Of a stretch of 33,560 nt of DNA, positions 10,449-17,778 are shown piece after piece. The stretch's first letter is position 1. The number at the start of each line of letters is the position of its first letter. Source of the stretch: a bacterium (lineage in GTDB: Bacteria; Pseudomonadota; Alphaproteobacteria; Ferrovibrionales; Ferrovibrionaceae); the NCBI GenBank assembly GCA_022844005.1, contig JALHMN010000034.1:1-33560 (forward strand). Direction: 5' to 3'. Under the pieces are notes generated by a model, which saw only the letters and a list, made by a program, of their open reading frames with translations, was not told the DNA's origin and searched no databases. Position numbers and translations under genes: made by a program.

Positions 10449-11621
10449 ATGTCACAGCGCAGTTCGTTCAAGTTCATCCTGCTTCTCGGGTCGCTCTCCG
10501 CTTTCGCGCCGATGTCGATCGACATGTACCTGCCGGCGCTGCCGGCGATGGCGCGCGACTTCGCCGTCGAGGTGGGCGCGGTGCAGCACACGCTGGCGGC
10601 CTTCTTCATCGGCATCGCGCTCGGCCAGTTGGTCTACGGACCGGTCTCCGACGCCATCGGCCGCCGCCGCCCGCTCCTGTTCGGCACCGGGCTCTACGTG
10701 CTGGCCTCGATCGGCTGCGCGCTGGCGCCGACGATCGAGAGCCTGATCGCGCTCCGCTTCGTGCAGGCGCTGGGCGGCTGCGCCGGGATGGTGATCGGGC
10801 GGGCGGTGGTGCGCGACCTGTACACGCCACAGGAAGCGGGCCGCGTCTATTCGCTGCTGATGCTGGTGATGGGGGTCGCCCCGATCCTGGCGCCGACGCT
10901 GGGGTCCAGCCTGCTGCTGGTCGCCGACTGGCGCTGGATCTTCGGGGTGCTGGTGCTGTTCGGCGCGGCCTGCCTGATCGCCAGCGCGCGGATGCTGCCC
11001 GAGACCCGGCCGGTTCGGCTGGCGCCGGTGGGCGGCGTGTTGCGGAGCTATGCCGCGGTGCTGGCCGACCGCCGGTTCCTCTGTGCCGCCATCGCCGGCG
11101 GATTCTCCAGCGCCGGGCTGTTCACCTATATCTCGGGCTCGCCGGCCGTGCTGATCGAGCAGTACGGTCTCAGCCCCCAGGCCTATGGCATCGCTTTCGG
11201 CGGCACCGCCGCCGCCCTGATCGCCGGCGCCCAGGTCAACCGCCACCTGCTGAAGACCCGGCAGCCGGCGGCGGTGTTCCGCGCCGCGACGCTGCTCCTG
11301 CCGCTGCTGGGCCTGACCGTGCTGGCCGTGGGCTGGAGCGGGCTGGGCGGCGCCTATGGCCTGATCGGCGCCATCTTCCTGCAGCTGACCGCCTATGGCT
11401 TCATCCTGCCGAACAGCGCCGCGGTGGCGCTGACCGGACATCCGGAACGGGCCGGCGCCGCCTCGGCGCTGCTCGGCACCTTCCAGTTCGGCATCGGCGG
11501 CGCCGTGTCGTCACTGCTCGGCCCGCTTTACGACGGCACGCCGCTCGCCATGTGCGGGCTGATGGCGGCGGTGACGCTGGTCTCCTGCGCCGCCGGGCGG
11601 CTTCTGCCTAGAGCCCCTTGA
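10449..11621 (+). CDS. Bcr/CflA-family multidrug efflux transporter (MFS)
   Basis: 390-residue major facilitator protein of the Bcr/CflA drug:H+ antiporter group, inner membrane, 12 predicted segments. The first segment carries the family motif SAFAPMSIDMYLPALPAMA (about residues 17-35) and the loop after TM2 the MFS motif A, GPVSDAIGRRRPLLFGTGLY. The motif C-like stretch LVMGVAPILAPTLGSSL lies in TM5. The substrate cannot be told from sequence; bicyclomycin, chloramphenicol or endogenous compounds are possibilities in the family. A weak purine-rich site (GAGCGG) precedes ATG 10449. The 3' end overlaps the convergent pntB stop by 14 bp. Confidence 0.93.
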   Translation: MSQRSSFKFILLLGSLSAFAPMSIDMYLPALPAMARDFAVEVGAVQHTLAAFFIGIALGQLVYGPVSDAIGRRRPLLFGTGLYVLASIGCALAPTIESLIALRFVQALGGCAGMVIGRAVVRDLYTPQEAGRVYSLLMLVMGVAPILAPTLGSSLLLVADWRWIFGVLVLFGAACLIASARMLPETRPVRLAPVGGVLRSYAAVLADRRFLCAAIAGGFSSAGLFTYISGSPAVLIEQYGLSPQAYGIAFGGTAAALIAGAQVNRHLLKTRQPAAVFRAATLLLPLLGLTVLAVGWSGLGGAYGLIGAIFLQLTAYGFILPNSAAVALTGHPERAGAASALLGTFQFGIGGAVSSLLGPLYDGTPLAMCGLMAAVTLVSCAAGRLLPRAP

Positions 11622-13017
11622 CGATGTCCTCCACCATCTTCTTGCCGTCGGCCAGAAGCATCATGGTGTTGTTCTTGTAGAAGAGGTCGTTGTCGATGCC
11701 GGCGTAACCGGATGCCATCGAGCGCTTCACGAACAGCACCGTCTTCGCCTTGTCGACGTCGAGGATGGGCATGCCGTAGATCGGCGATTTCGGATCGTCG
11801 CGGGCGGCCGGGTTGGTGACGTCGTTGGCGCCGATGACGAAGGCGACGTCGGCGGTCTGGAACTCGGCGTTGATCTCCTCGAGCTCGAACACCTCGTCGT
11901 AGGGTACGTTCGCCTCGGCCAGCAGCACGTTCATATGGCCCGGCATGCGGCCCGCCACCGGATGGATGGCGTATTTCACTTCCACGCCCTCCTCCTTCAG
12001 CTTGTCGCACATCTCACGCAGCGAATGCTGCGCCTGCGACACCGCCATGCCGTAGCCCGGCACGATGATGACCTTGCCGGCGTTCTTCATGATGAAGGCG
12101 GCATCGTCGGCCGAGCCCGCCTTGTAGGGCCGGTCGGTCTGCGCGCCGGCCGCGGCGCCGGCCGCATCCGAGCCGAAACCGCCCAGGATGACGTTGATCA
12201 GCGAGCGGTTCATCCCCTTGCACATGATGTAGGAGAGGATGGCGCCGGACGAGCCGACCAGCGCCCCGGTGACGATCAGGGCGGGGTTCTGCAGCGTGAA
12301 GCCGATGCCGGCGGCGGCCCAGCCGGAATAGGAATTCAGCATCGACACCACCACCGGCATGTCGGCGCCGCCGATCGGGATGATGACGAGGAACCCCACG
12401 ACGAGCGCGAGGAAGGTCATGCCCCAAAAGAAGCCGGGGTTGGGGTCGATGCAGAAGCCGATGATCAGCGCCAGGATGCCGAGGCCGAGGCCGGCGTTCA
12501 GCTTGTGCTGGCCGCCGAAGGTGACGGGCGAGCCCGAGACCAGGCCCTGCAGCTTGGCGAAGGCGACGATGGAGCCGGAGAAGGTGATGATGCCGATGAC
12601 GACGCCGAGCGACATCTCGATCCGGCTGGCGACGGTGAGGACGCCGTTCTGCAGGATGCCGTAGGGCGCCGGATTGTAATAGGCCGCCGCCGCCACCAGC
12701 ACCGCCGCCATGCCGACGAGACTGTGCATGGCCGCGACCAGCTGGGGCATCGCCGTCATCTGGATGGTGCGGGCGAGATAGGTGCCGACGGCGCCGCCGA
12801 CGGCGAGCGCCAGCAGCACCCAGGGAATGGCGCCGAATCCCGCGCCGCCCGACTGGGTGGCGATCCACAGGATCGTCGTGACCACCGCGATGGTCATGCC
12901 GATCATGCCGAACAGATTGCCCTGCTGGCTGGTCGCCGGGCTGGAGAGCCCGCGCAACGCCAGCACGAAGAGGACGGAGGAGACGAGGTAGAGGAAGGCC
13001 GTCAGCGTGATGGGCAT
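11608..13017 (-). CDS. pntB: NAD(P) transhydrogenase subunit beta
   Basis: 469 residues. The N-terminal ~270 residues are membrane helices (dII part) starting ITLTAFLYLVSSVLFVLALRGLSSPATSQQGNLFGMIGM. The C-terminal ~190 residues are the cytosolic NADP(H)-binding dIII domain, with the nucleotide loop VIIVPGYGMAVSQAQHSLREM, the HPVAGRMPGHMNVLLAEANVPYD loop and the GANDVTNPAA motif. The complex couples inward proton flow to hydride transfer from NADH to NADP+, supplying NADPH. Third gene of pntAA-pntAB-pntB, 10 bp after pntAB. Closest known arrangement is that of Rhodospirillum rubrum, where PntA is split into two polypeptides. Confidence 0.97.
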   Translation of the reverse strand: MPITLTAFLYLVSSVLFVLALRGLSSPATSQQGNLFGMIGMTIAVVTTILWIATQSGGAGFGAIPWVLLALAVGGAVGTYLARTIQMTAMPQLVAAMHSLVGMAAVLVAAAAYYNPAPYGILQNGVLTVASRIEMSLGVVIGIITFSGSIVAFAKLQGLVSGSPVTFGGQHKLNAGLGLGILALIIGFCIDPNPGFFWGMTFLALVVGFLVIIPIGGADMPVVVSMLNSYSGWAAAGIGFTLQNPALIVTGALVGSSGAILSYIMCKGMNRSLINVILGGFGSDAAGAAAGAQTDRPYKAGSADDAAFIMKNAGKVIIVPGYGMAVSQAQHSLREMCDKLKEEGVEVKYAIHPVAGRMPGHMNVLLAEANVPYDEVFELEEINAEFQTADVAFVIGANDVTNPAARDDPKSPIYGMPILDVDKAKTVLFVKRSMASGYAGIDNDLFYKNNTMMLLADGKKMVEDIVKGL

Positions 13018-13027
13018 CGGGGCGGCC

Positions 13028-13324
13028 TCACTTCTCTTTTTTCTTGTACATCGCCAGCATGCGCTGGGTGACGAGGAAGCCGCCGAAGATGTTGACCGCG
13101 GCGAGGGCGATCGCGATCAGGCCGAAGATCTTGGAGGCGTCGAAATCCGGCGCCGCCCCGGCGGCGATGAGCGCCCCGACGATGATGACCGAGGAGATGG
13201 CGTTGGTGACGCTCATGAGCGGCGTGTGCAGCGCCGGGGTCACCGACCAGACCACGTAGTAGCCGACGAAACAGGCCATCACGAAGACGGTGAGCAGCGA
13301 CATGAAGGAGTAGAGTTCGGACAT
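13028..13324 (-). CDS. pntAB: NAD(P) transhydrogenase subunit alpha part 2
   Basis: 98 residues forming the membrane portion of the split alpha subunit (dII). Three hydrophobic segments are visible: SFMSLLTVFVMACFVGYYVVW, MSVTNAISSVIIVGALIAAG and IFGLIAIALAAVNIFGGFLV, ending in a basic tail MYKKKEK. The motif WSVTPALHTPLMSVTNAISS is highly conserved in this subunit. Together with PntB helices it forms the proton channel. 3 bp after pntAA and 10 bp before pntB, so clearly one operon. Confidence 0.96.
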   Translation of the reverse strand: MSELYSFMSLLTVFVMACFVGYYVVWSVTPALHTPLMSVTNAISSVIIVGALIAAGAAPDFDASKIFGLIAIALAAVNIFGGFLVTQRMLAMYKKKEK

Positions 13325-13327
13325 GGC

Positions 13328-14476
13328 TCAGGCCCCCTGGAGTTGCGGGTGCACGACCTGGCCACCCTGGGTGAGGAGCGTGCCCTTCACGATCTCGTCC
13401 TCCGGATCGATCTTGAGCGCCTTGGTTTCCTTGTCGATCAGCGGCGTCAGGAAGTTGACGAGGTTGCGGGCATAGAGCGCCGAGGCATCCACCGCGATGC
13501 GGCTCGGCACGTTCAGATAGCCCACGATCTTCACGCCATAGGCCTCGACCACCTGGTCGGGCCGGGAGAGCGGGCAGTTGCCGCCGGTTTCCACCGCGAG
13601 GTCGACGATGACCGAGCCCGGCTTCATCGTCTTCACCATCGCTTCGGTCACCAGCACCGGCGCGGGGCGGCCGGGGATGAGCGCGGTGGTGATGATGACG
13701 TCCATCTTCGGCACGGTCTCGGCGACGAGGGCCGCCTGCTTCGCCTTGTAGGCGTCGGACATCTCTTTCGCATAGCCGCCCGAGGTCTGGGCGGAGCGCG
13801 ATTCCTCGTCATCGACCATGACGAACTTGGCGCCGAGGCTTTCCGCCTGTTCCTTGGTGGCGATGCGCACGTCGGTCGCCATGACCACGGCGCCCAGACG
13901 CTTGGCGGTGGCGATGGCCTGCAGCCCGGCGACGCCGACGCCCATGATGAAGACCTTGGCCGGGGCGACGGTGCCGGCGGCCGTCATCATCATCGGGAAG
14001 GCACGGCCGAAATGCTGGGTCGCGTCCAGCACCGCCTTGTAGCCGGCGAGGTTCGCCTGGCTGGAGAGCACGTCCATCGACTGGGCCCGGCTGATGCGCG
14101 GGATCAGTTCCATGGCGAAGGCCTGGATGCCGGCGGCGGCGAAGGACTGCACCTGCTCCTTGTTCTGCAGCGGCGCCAGGTTGCAGATCAGCGTCGCGCC
14201 CTTCTTCATGGGGGCGATCTCGTCCAGCCCCTCGGCGGCGGTCATCGGCCGCGCCACCTTGAGGACGATATCGGCGTCCTTCAGCGCGGCGGCGGCATCG
14301 GGCGCGATGGTGGCCCCGGCGGCGGCGAAATGATCGTCGGGGATCGAGGTGCCTTCGCCGGCCCCGCTTTCCACCACCACCGATTGGCCGAGGCCGATGA
14401 ACTTCTTCACCGTGTCGGGCGTGGCGGCGACGCGCCGCTCGCCCGGCCGGCGTTCTTTTGGAATTGCGATGATCAT
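13328..14476 (-). CDS. pntAA: NAD(P) transhydrogenase subunit alpha part 1
   Basis: 382-residue cytosolic NAD(H)-binding dI subunit, related to alanine dehydrogenase. N-terminus MIIAIPKERRPGERRVAATPDTVKKF is typical, the Rossmann loop is GVGVAGLQAIATAKRLGAVV, and the stretch with PGRPAPVLVTEAMVKTMKPGSVIVDLAVETGGNCP is the conserved dI region. Ends just before the membrane part, which is encoded by the next gene. ATG 14476 follows GGGGGAGCAAGGGGG, which can serve as ribosome-binding site. A run of C followed by a run of G just upstream (14491-14509) may fold and partly hide that site. Confidence 0.96.
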   Translation of the reverse strand: MIIAIPKERRPGERRVAATPDTVKKFIGLGQSVVVESGAGEGTSIPDDHFAAAGATIAPDAAAALKDADIVLKVARPMTAAEGLDEIAPMKKGATLICNLAPLQNKEQVQSFAAAGIQAFAMELIPRISRAQSMDVLSSQANLAGYKAVLDATQHFGRAFPMMMTAAGTVAPAKVFIMGVGVAGLQAIATAKRLGAVVMATDVRIATKEQAESLGAKFVMVDDEESRSAQTSGGYAKEMSDAYKAKQAALVAETVPKMDVIITTALIPGRPAPVLVTEAMVKTMKPGSVIVDLAVETGGNCPLSRPDQVVEAYGVKIVGYLNVPSRIAVDASALYARNLVNFLTPLIDKETKALKIDPEDEIVKGTLLTQGGQVVHPQLQGA

Positions 14477-14516
14477 GGCGCCCCCTTGCTCCCCCGAACC
14501 CTGGGGGGGCCGGTAG

Positions 14517-14645
14517 TCAGGTCAGGAAAATGGCCATCAATGCGAGGGTGATGGCGATGAAGATGCTGGTCCACTTCGTCACCGCCATGAAACCGTCGTA
14601 GGTTTCCTTATGCGCCTTCATGTCCATCGGCTTGTGTTCGGCCAT
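14517..14645 (-). CDS. aa3-type cytochrome c oxidase subunit IV
   Basis: A 42-residue protein, MAEHKPMDMK then AHKETYDGFMAVTKWTS and a single membrane helix IFIAITLALMAIFLT. The pattern of a short polar N-terminus, an YDGFM...TKW motif and one C-terminal helix matches the bacterial aa3 oxidase subunit IV family (small single-helix subunit bound to the oxidase). In alphaproteobacteria this small gene is frequently found just upstream of pntAA, as here (40 bp gap). It lies too short for many gene callers. The start has only a weak GGGG element upstream. A likely promoter lies at 14690-14717. Confidence 0.88.
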   Translation of the reverse strand: MAEHKPMDMKAHKETYDGFMAVTKWTSIFIAITLALMAIFLT

Positions 14646-14689
14646 GCCGAAACCCCCATAGCGAAACGGAAACTGCTGAAATCGCGGGC

Positions 14690-14717
14690 ACTATAGCAAA
14701 GGCGGATTCGGCCACAA
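14690..14717 (-). promoter_or_regulatory. Candidate promoter for the oxidase-IV/pnt operon
   Basis: On the minus strand a -10 box TATAGT (14690-14695) is preceded at 16 bp by TTGTGG (14712-14717). The predicted start is near 14683, about 38 bases before the subunit IV ATG. The -35 match is weak, which is usual in alphaproteobacteria. This is the best housekeeping-type promoter seen upstream of the operon. Confidence 0.4.
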
Positions 14718-14807
14718 GGCGAGGTTTGTCGCGGCCGGGCCGGAGCCGGGCGGCGACTTCCGTTTGCCTCGCGGCGCGAGCGGGAGTGCGGCGAGGGGGT
14801 GGTGGGC

Positions 14808-14825
14808 GCGGACAAATTTGTCCGC
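14808..14825. repeat. Palindrome copy 1 of the GCGGACA/TGTCCGC family
   Basis: GCGGACAAATTTGTCCGC, a perfect 18-bp palindrome in the gene-poor stretch 14646-15476. Three further copies with the same arms and a variable AT-rich centre follow at 14872, 14943 and 15234. They may be protein-binding sites or small REP-like elements; nothing in the sequence alone decides this. Confidence 0.8.
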
Positions 14826-14838
14826 CATCGCGACCCGT

Positions 14839-14852
14839 GGCCAAAAATGGCC
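14839..14852. repeat. Short palindrome GGCCA-AAAA-TGGCC
   Basis: 5-bp perfect arms around four A, located between copies 1 and 2 of the GCGGACA family. Same overall design (GC-rich arms, AT-rich centre) but a different arm sequence. Confidence 0.5.
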
Positions 14853-14871
14853 GCTTCGCCGGACGGGTGCC

Positions 14872-14889
14872 GCGGACAATTTTGTCCGC
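14872..14889. repeat. Palindrome copy 2 of the GCGGACA/TGTCCGC family
   Basis: GCGGACAATTTTGTCCGC: perfect 8-bp arms with TT in the centre. Its centre lies 64 bp after that of copy 1. Confidence 0.8.
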
Positions 14890-14898
14890 CGGTCGCGC

Positions 14899-14916
14899 GC
14901 GGCCGGATCCGGCCGC
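14899..14916. repeat. Perfect 18-bp GC-rich palindrome
   Basis: GCGGCCGGATCCGGCCGC is fully self-complementary. It lies 9 bp after copy 2 of the GCGGACA family and has unrelated inner bases. In such a GC-rich region, chance short palindromes are expected, but an 18-bp perfect one amid the others is notable. Confidence 0.65.
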
Positions 14917-14942
14917 CGTCGCGGATAGGGGTGTGGGCGGGG

Positions 14943-14962
14943 GGCGGACATTTTTGTCCGCC
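14943..14962. repeat. Palindrome copy 3 of the GCGGACA/TGTCCGC family
   Basis: GGCGGACATTTTTGTCCGCC: 8-bp perfect arms GGCGGACA and TGTCCGCC around four T. Its centre lies 72 bp after that of copy 2. Confidence 0.8.
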
Positions 14963-14990
14963 TCGGGCGGTCGACCTCGGCCCCCGGACG

Positions 14991-15004
14991 ATGCAAATTT
15001 GCAT
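14991..15004. repeat. AT-centred palindrome ATGCAAATTTGCAT
   Basis: Perfect 14-bp palindrome sharing the AAATTT centre of copy 1 but with ATGC/GCAT arms. Last of the close-packed group 14808-15004. Confidence 0.6.
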
Positions 15005-15094
15005 GGCGCGTCGGCGGGCGAACCCCGGAATCGGCGAACTGGTTGATATACATGGGATATTGTCCGCGCCCGCGCATCGGCCTCCAGCCTAAGT

Positions 15095-15121
15095 GAGCCA
15101 ATTCGAGCCAATTCGAGCCAA
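15095..15121. repeat. Tandem repeat of GAGCCAATTC
   Basis: Two perfect 10-bp units at 15095-15104 and 15105-15114, then a partial third GAGCCAA at 15115-15121. The unit length is close to one helical turn, so a protein could bind the repeats on one face. No function is known to me. Confidence 0.75.
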
Positions 15122-15233
15122 GTAGAAGCCGGCCGCTACCCGGCGGAGCCGGTTCGGTGCCCTTCTCGGCCAGTTCGTGCCATCGCTTCCTCGGTGCCCG
15201 GCGTGGCCAGCCCGGCGTATGGCGTACGGGGCG

Positions 15234-15255
15234 AGGCGGACAAATCTGTCCGCCT
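15234..15255. repeat. Palindrome copy 4 of the GCGGACA/TGTCCGC family
   Basis: AGGCGGACA (15234-15242) and TGTCCGCCT (15247-15255) around AATC: 9-bp perfect arms. About 290 bp from copy 3, on the other side of the tandem repeat. A lone half-site TTGTCCGCG is also present near 15060. Confidence 0.8.
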
Positions 15256-15356
15256 GGAGGCGCGACGGAGGGAAAATCCAGCGACAGCACGTGCGTTTTG
15301 ATCCGCTCGATCAGAGGGCCGCATTGTAACGAAATACAGCATATAGTACAAATAGA

Positions 15357-15387
15357 TTAGCATTCGCTCTCCGCTCTTCTCTATAAT
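15357..15387 (+). promoter_or_regulatory. Promoter-like sequence before the antitoxin relic
   Basis: A consensus -10 TATAAT at 15382-15387 with TTAGCA at 15357-15362, 19 bp apart, in a locally AT-rich patch. AAGGAGG follows at 15392-15398, and a perfect 17-bp palindrome with arms AGAGGGAA/TTCCCTCT at 15409-15425. The layout of promoter, palindrome and antitoxin gene resembles an autoregulated toxin-antitoxin locus, but the gene is decayed. Confidence 0.45.
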
Positions 15388-15408
15388 GGGATAAGGAGGA
15401 GTCGCGGT

Positions 15409-15425
15409 AGAGGGAACTTCCCTCT
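15409..15425. repeat. Perfect palindrome AGAGGGAA-C-TTCCCTCT
   Basis: 8-bp perfect arms around one base, just downstream of the TATAAT-type promoter. Candidate operator left from the decayed antitoxin locus, or simply a hairpin in its leader. Confidence 0.5.
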
Positions 15426-15476
15426 GGCCCGTTGAAAACCGCCACACCGGCCAAGGTGCGTTTGCTACTCAATACC

Positions 15477-15762
15477 CTGAGGTTCAGCCTGACCGATCGG
15501 CTGAGCGACTTCGTCGACAGCGAGGCTGCCTCTGGCCGGCATCAGAACGCCGATAGGGGGTGCGCGAAGCGCTGCACCGATGCGAGGAGGACAAATGGCC
15601 AAGCGTGCCGCACTCGCGGTGATTGAGAAAGTGGCGGCCGAGGGGATCGCCGCCATCGAGGCCGGCGAATACACATTGATCAAAGGGCGGGAAGGGTCGA
15701 AAGCCCTGTTGGAGCGGGTGAACGAAGCTGCCGTCGCGCGCCGCACCGCTCGGGACCGCTGA
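15477..15762 (+). pseudogene. ParD/CopG-type antitoxin relic with two frameshifts
   Basis: Three consecutive frames together give one antitoxin-like protein. Frame one reads LRFSLTDRLSDFVDSEAASGRHQNAD, the ribbon-helix-helix start of ParD-like antitoxins. After the G run at 15556-15560 the match continues one frame over as VREALHRCEEDK, equivalent to the usual VVREALRLLEE. Near 15594 it shifts again to AKRAALAVIEKVAAEGIAAIEAGEY, ending at 15762. Each shift fits the loss of one base. No ATG is in place at the start (CTG at 15477 could be a mutated ATG). An intact 55-residue frame from ATG 15595 with AGGAGGA before it exists but is only the C-terminal piece. No ParE-like toxin follows before modC. 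Confidence 0.68.
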
Positions 15763-15846
15763 CGACTGGCATTCCTGAAAGCCGTCGCCCGAGAGATTGC
15801 CCCCCTGTCCCCGCCGGAAGTCGGAGTTGTCAGGCCCGCCCTTCCC

Positions 15847-16920
15847 TCACCGGTCCACCGCCACCGACTTCACCAGCACGAGGACCGGCATGCCCGGCAC
15901 CAGCCCGAGGTCCTGCGCGGCGTCCTGGGTGATGCGGGCGATGAGCGGCGTTTGTCCCAGCATGAGGCCGACCAGCACGGCGCCGCCGCGGCCCTGGCCG
16001 AGGTCGCGCACCCGCCCCTCGAGGATGTTGCGGAGGCTGATCGCCTCGGGCCGCCTGGTCGCCAGGATGATGTCGCGGGCGGCGATGCGCACGCGCAGGG
16101 CGGTGCCGGGCGGGCGGTCGAGGCGGGGCAGCAGGAGGGTGCCGCCGTCGAAATCGAGGCGGGTGAGGCCGCGTTCGGGGAGGTGGGCGCCCACCACCGT
16201 TCGCAGCACGTTCAGCGCCTCGTCATGGCCGGCGAGCGAGGGCAGGTCGGCCCTGGACAGCACTTCCGCCAGCGGCCCGGAAGCCAGCACTCGCCCGGCC
16301 TCCACCACGACCAGGGTGTCGGCGAGGCGGCCCACCTCCTCCATCGCATGGGTGACGTAGAGGATGGGAAGCGCGAGGCGTTCGTGCAGCGCCTCCAGAT
16401 AGGGCAGCACCTCGGCCTTGCGGTCGGCATCGAGGGCGGCGAGCGGTTCGTCCATCAGGAGGAGGCGGGGCTGGGCCAGGAGCGCGCGGCCCAAGGCAAC
16501 GCGCTGGCGCTCGCCCCCCGACAGCGCCCGCGGGCGACGGTCGAGGAGGGCGGCGATGCCGAGGAGATCGACCACCTGATCGAAGCCGATGGCGCGCTCG
16601 GCCTTTGGGGCGCGGTTCAGGCCATAGGCCAGGTTGCGGGCGACCGACAGGTGCGGGAAGAGGCGCGCATCCTGGAAGACATAGCCGATGCGGCGCTTCT
16701 CGGGCGCGAGGTCGATGGCCAGCGCGCTGTCGAACAGCACCGTGCCGCCGACGGCGATGCGCCCGGATTCGGGGCGGAGCAGGCCCGCCACCGCCTGGAT
16801 GATGCTGGTCTTGCCCGAGCCGGAGCGGCCGAACAGCGCCGTCACGCCGGGGGCCGGCGCTTCGATCGCGACATCGAGGCTGAACCGTCCCAGCCGCCGG
16901 CGGATGGCGATCTGCAGCAT
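15847..16920 (-). CDS. modC: Molybdate ABC transporter ATP-binding protein ModC
   Basis: 357 residues. Walker A GRSGSGKTS near residue 31, Q-loop in YVFQDARLFPHLSV, signature LSGGERQRVALGRALL, Walker B LLLMDEPLAALD, H-loop His in LYVTHAMEEV. The C-terminal ~130 residues form a TOBE-type molybdate-binding domain (GTALRVRIAARDIILATRRPEAISLRNILEG), typical of ModC, where bound oxyanion can inhibit transport. The -DARLFPHLSV- sequence after the Q-loop is characteristic of ModC. ATG 16920 abuts the modB stop with no gap, so translation is coupled. Works with ModA and ModB at the inner membrane. Confidence 0.95.
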   Translation of the reverse strand: MLQIAIRRRLGRFSLDVAIEAPAPGVTALFGRSGSGKTSIIQAVAGLLRPESGRIAVGGTVLFDSALAIDLAPEKRRIGYVFQDARLFPHLSVARNLAYGLNRAPKAERAIGFDQVVDLLGIAALLDRRPRALSGGERQRVALGRALLAQPRLLLMDEPLAALDADRKAEVLPYLEALHERLALPILYVTHAMEEVGRLADTLVVVEAGRVLASGPLAEVLSRADLPSLAGHDEALNVLRTVVGAHLPERGLTRLDFDGGTLLLPRLDRPPGTALRVRIAARDIILATRRPEAISLRNILEGRVRDLGQGRGGAVLVGLMLGQTPLIARITQDAAQDLGLVPGMPVLVLVKSVAVDR

Positions 16921-17616
16921 CTAGCGGCCGATCCAGCCGCGGAGCCGGCGGGCGAGCAGTTCGGAGAGGAAGAGGCCGGCGAGCGCGAGGGTGAAGGAGA
17001 TGGCGGCGAGCTTGGCCGCCGTGGCCTCGCCCCCCGGGATCTGGGTGGCGGTGTAGATGGCGAGGGGCAGCGTCTGCGTCTCGCCCGGGATGTTGGAGAC
17101 GAAGGTGATGACGGCGCCGAATTCACCCAATCCGGCGGCGAAGGCGACCACGGCACCGGAGAGGATGCCGGGAAAGGCGAGCGGCAGCGTGATGGTGAAG
17201 AGGCGGTCGAGCGGGCCGGCGCCGAGCGTGCGGGCGGCGTCTTCCAGGCCCGGATCGGCCGCCTCCAGCGACAGGCGGATGGCGCGCACGATCAGCGGGA
17301 AGGACATCACCGCGGTGGCGAGCGAGGCACCGGCGGCGGTGAAGACGAGGCGGATCCCGAACCAGTCCTGCAGCAGGCCCCCGAGCGGCCCGCGCGCCCC
17401 GAAGAGGACGAGGAGAACATAGCCCACCACCACCGGCGGCATGACGAGCGGCACATGCACCAGCGCATCGAAGAGCGCCTTGCCCGGGAAGCGGGTCCGC
17501 GCCAGCAGCCAGGCGGCGAGGATGGCGAGGGGCAGGCTGAACACCACGGCGCGCAGCGCCACCTTCAGCGACAGGCCGATGGCGGCGAGCTCGTCCGGGG
17601 TGAGGAAATCGGTCAC
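16921..17616 (-). CDS. modB: Molybdate ABC transporter permease ModB
   Basis: 231-residue inner-membrane permease with about five helices. The start TPDELAAIGLSLKVALRAVVFSLPLAILAAWLLARTRFPGKALFDALVHVPLVMPPVVVGY is typical of ModB, and the binding-protein-dependent transport loop is DAARTLGAGPLDRLFTITLPLAFPGILSGAVVAFAAGLGEFGAVITF, with the EAA-type motif. Start is GTG 17616 with only a weak upstream purine stretch. 178 bp, containing an interspersed repeat, separate it from modA, so expression of modBC may differ from modA. Confidence 0.95.
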   Translation of the reverse strand: MTDFLTPDELAAIGLSLKVALRAVVFSLPLAILAAWLLARTRFPGKALFDALVHVPLVMPPVVVGYVLLVLFGARGPLGGLLQDWFGIRLVFTAAGASLATAVMSFPLIVRAIRLSLEAADPGLEDAARTLGAGPLDRLFTITLPLAFPGILSGAVVAFAAGLGEFGAVITFVSNIPGETQTLPLAIYTATQIPGGEATAAKLAAISFTLALAGLFLSELLARRLRGWIGR

Positions 17617-17666
17617 CGCGCGTCTCGTTCGAGAGGCATCGCGGCAACGGTCGCGCCGAGGCTGCC

Positions 17667-17778
17667 TTGTCCTTCGAGACGCGGGCTCCGCCCGCCCTCA
17701 GGATGAGGCAGCCTGGTTGGGGGAATGAAGTCATCCTCATCCTGAGGGACCGCGGCGCGGTCGTCTCGAAGGACGAGG
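17667..17778. repeat. Paired interspersed palindromic repeat between modA and modB
   Basis: Two halves in inverted order. The left half has CCTTCGAGAC (17671-17680) and CCTCAGGATGAGG (17696-17708); the right half has CCTCATCCTGAGG (17735-17747) and GTCTCGAAGG (17763-17772). The whole can fold into one long stem-loop, with small GC-rich loops inside each half. I recall this sequence style as a widespread alphaproteobacterial intergenic mosaic repeat. In the mod message it may block 3' decay and separate modA from modBC levels; that is inference. Confidence 0.8.

Larger units (their letters stand above)
14718..15476. other. Gene-poor stretch with palindromes, no credible gene
   Basis: About 760 bases without a supportable coding region between the oxidase-IV/pnt promoter and the antitoxin relic. 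Open frames here owe their length to high GC and translate the palindromes into recurring low-complexity peptides. Contents are the palindromes and tandem repeat listed separately, a lower-GC patch from about 15320 to 15395, and a promoter-like TATAAT at 15382. Confidence 0.7.

Noticed and set aside
14808..15255. Palindrome cluster as a CRISPR array
   Set aside because: The copies are short, vary in the centre and are irregularly spaced (64, 72 and about 290 bp), unlike 24-40-bp direct repeats with even spacers. No cas genes are present.
14608..15290. Several long open frames on both strands in the gene-poor stretch
   Set aside because: They owe their length to high GC, and the recurring peptides in them are translations of the GCGGACA/TGTCCGC palindromes in different frames. 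No start sites, domains or codon pattern support genes.
16118..17746. Long minus- and plus-strand frames (for example 15952-17706, 584 residues) over the mod genes
   Set aside because: They run antisense to modC and modB, which have full family motifs. The translation of the opposite frame is rich in E, G, R and H with no domains.
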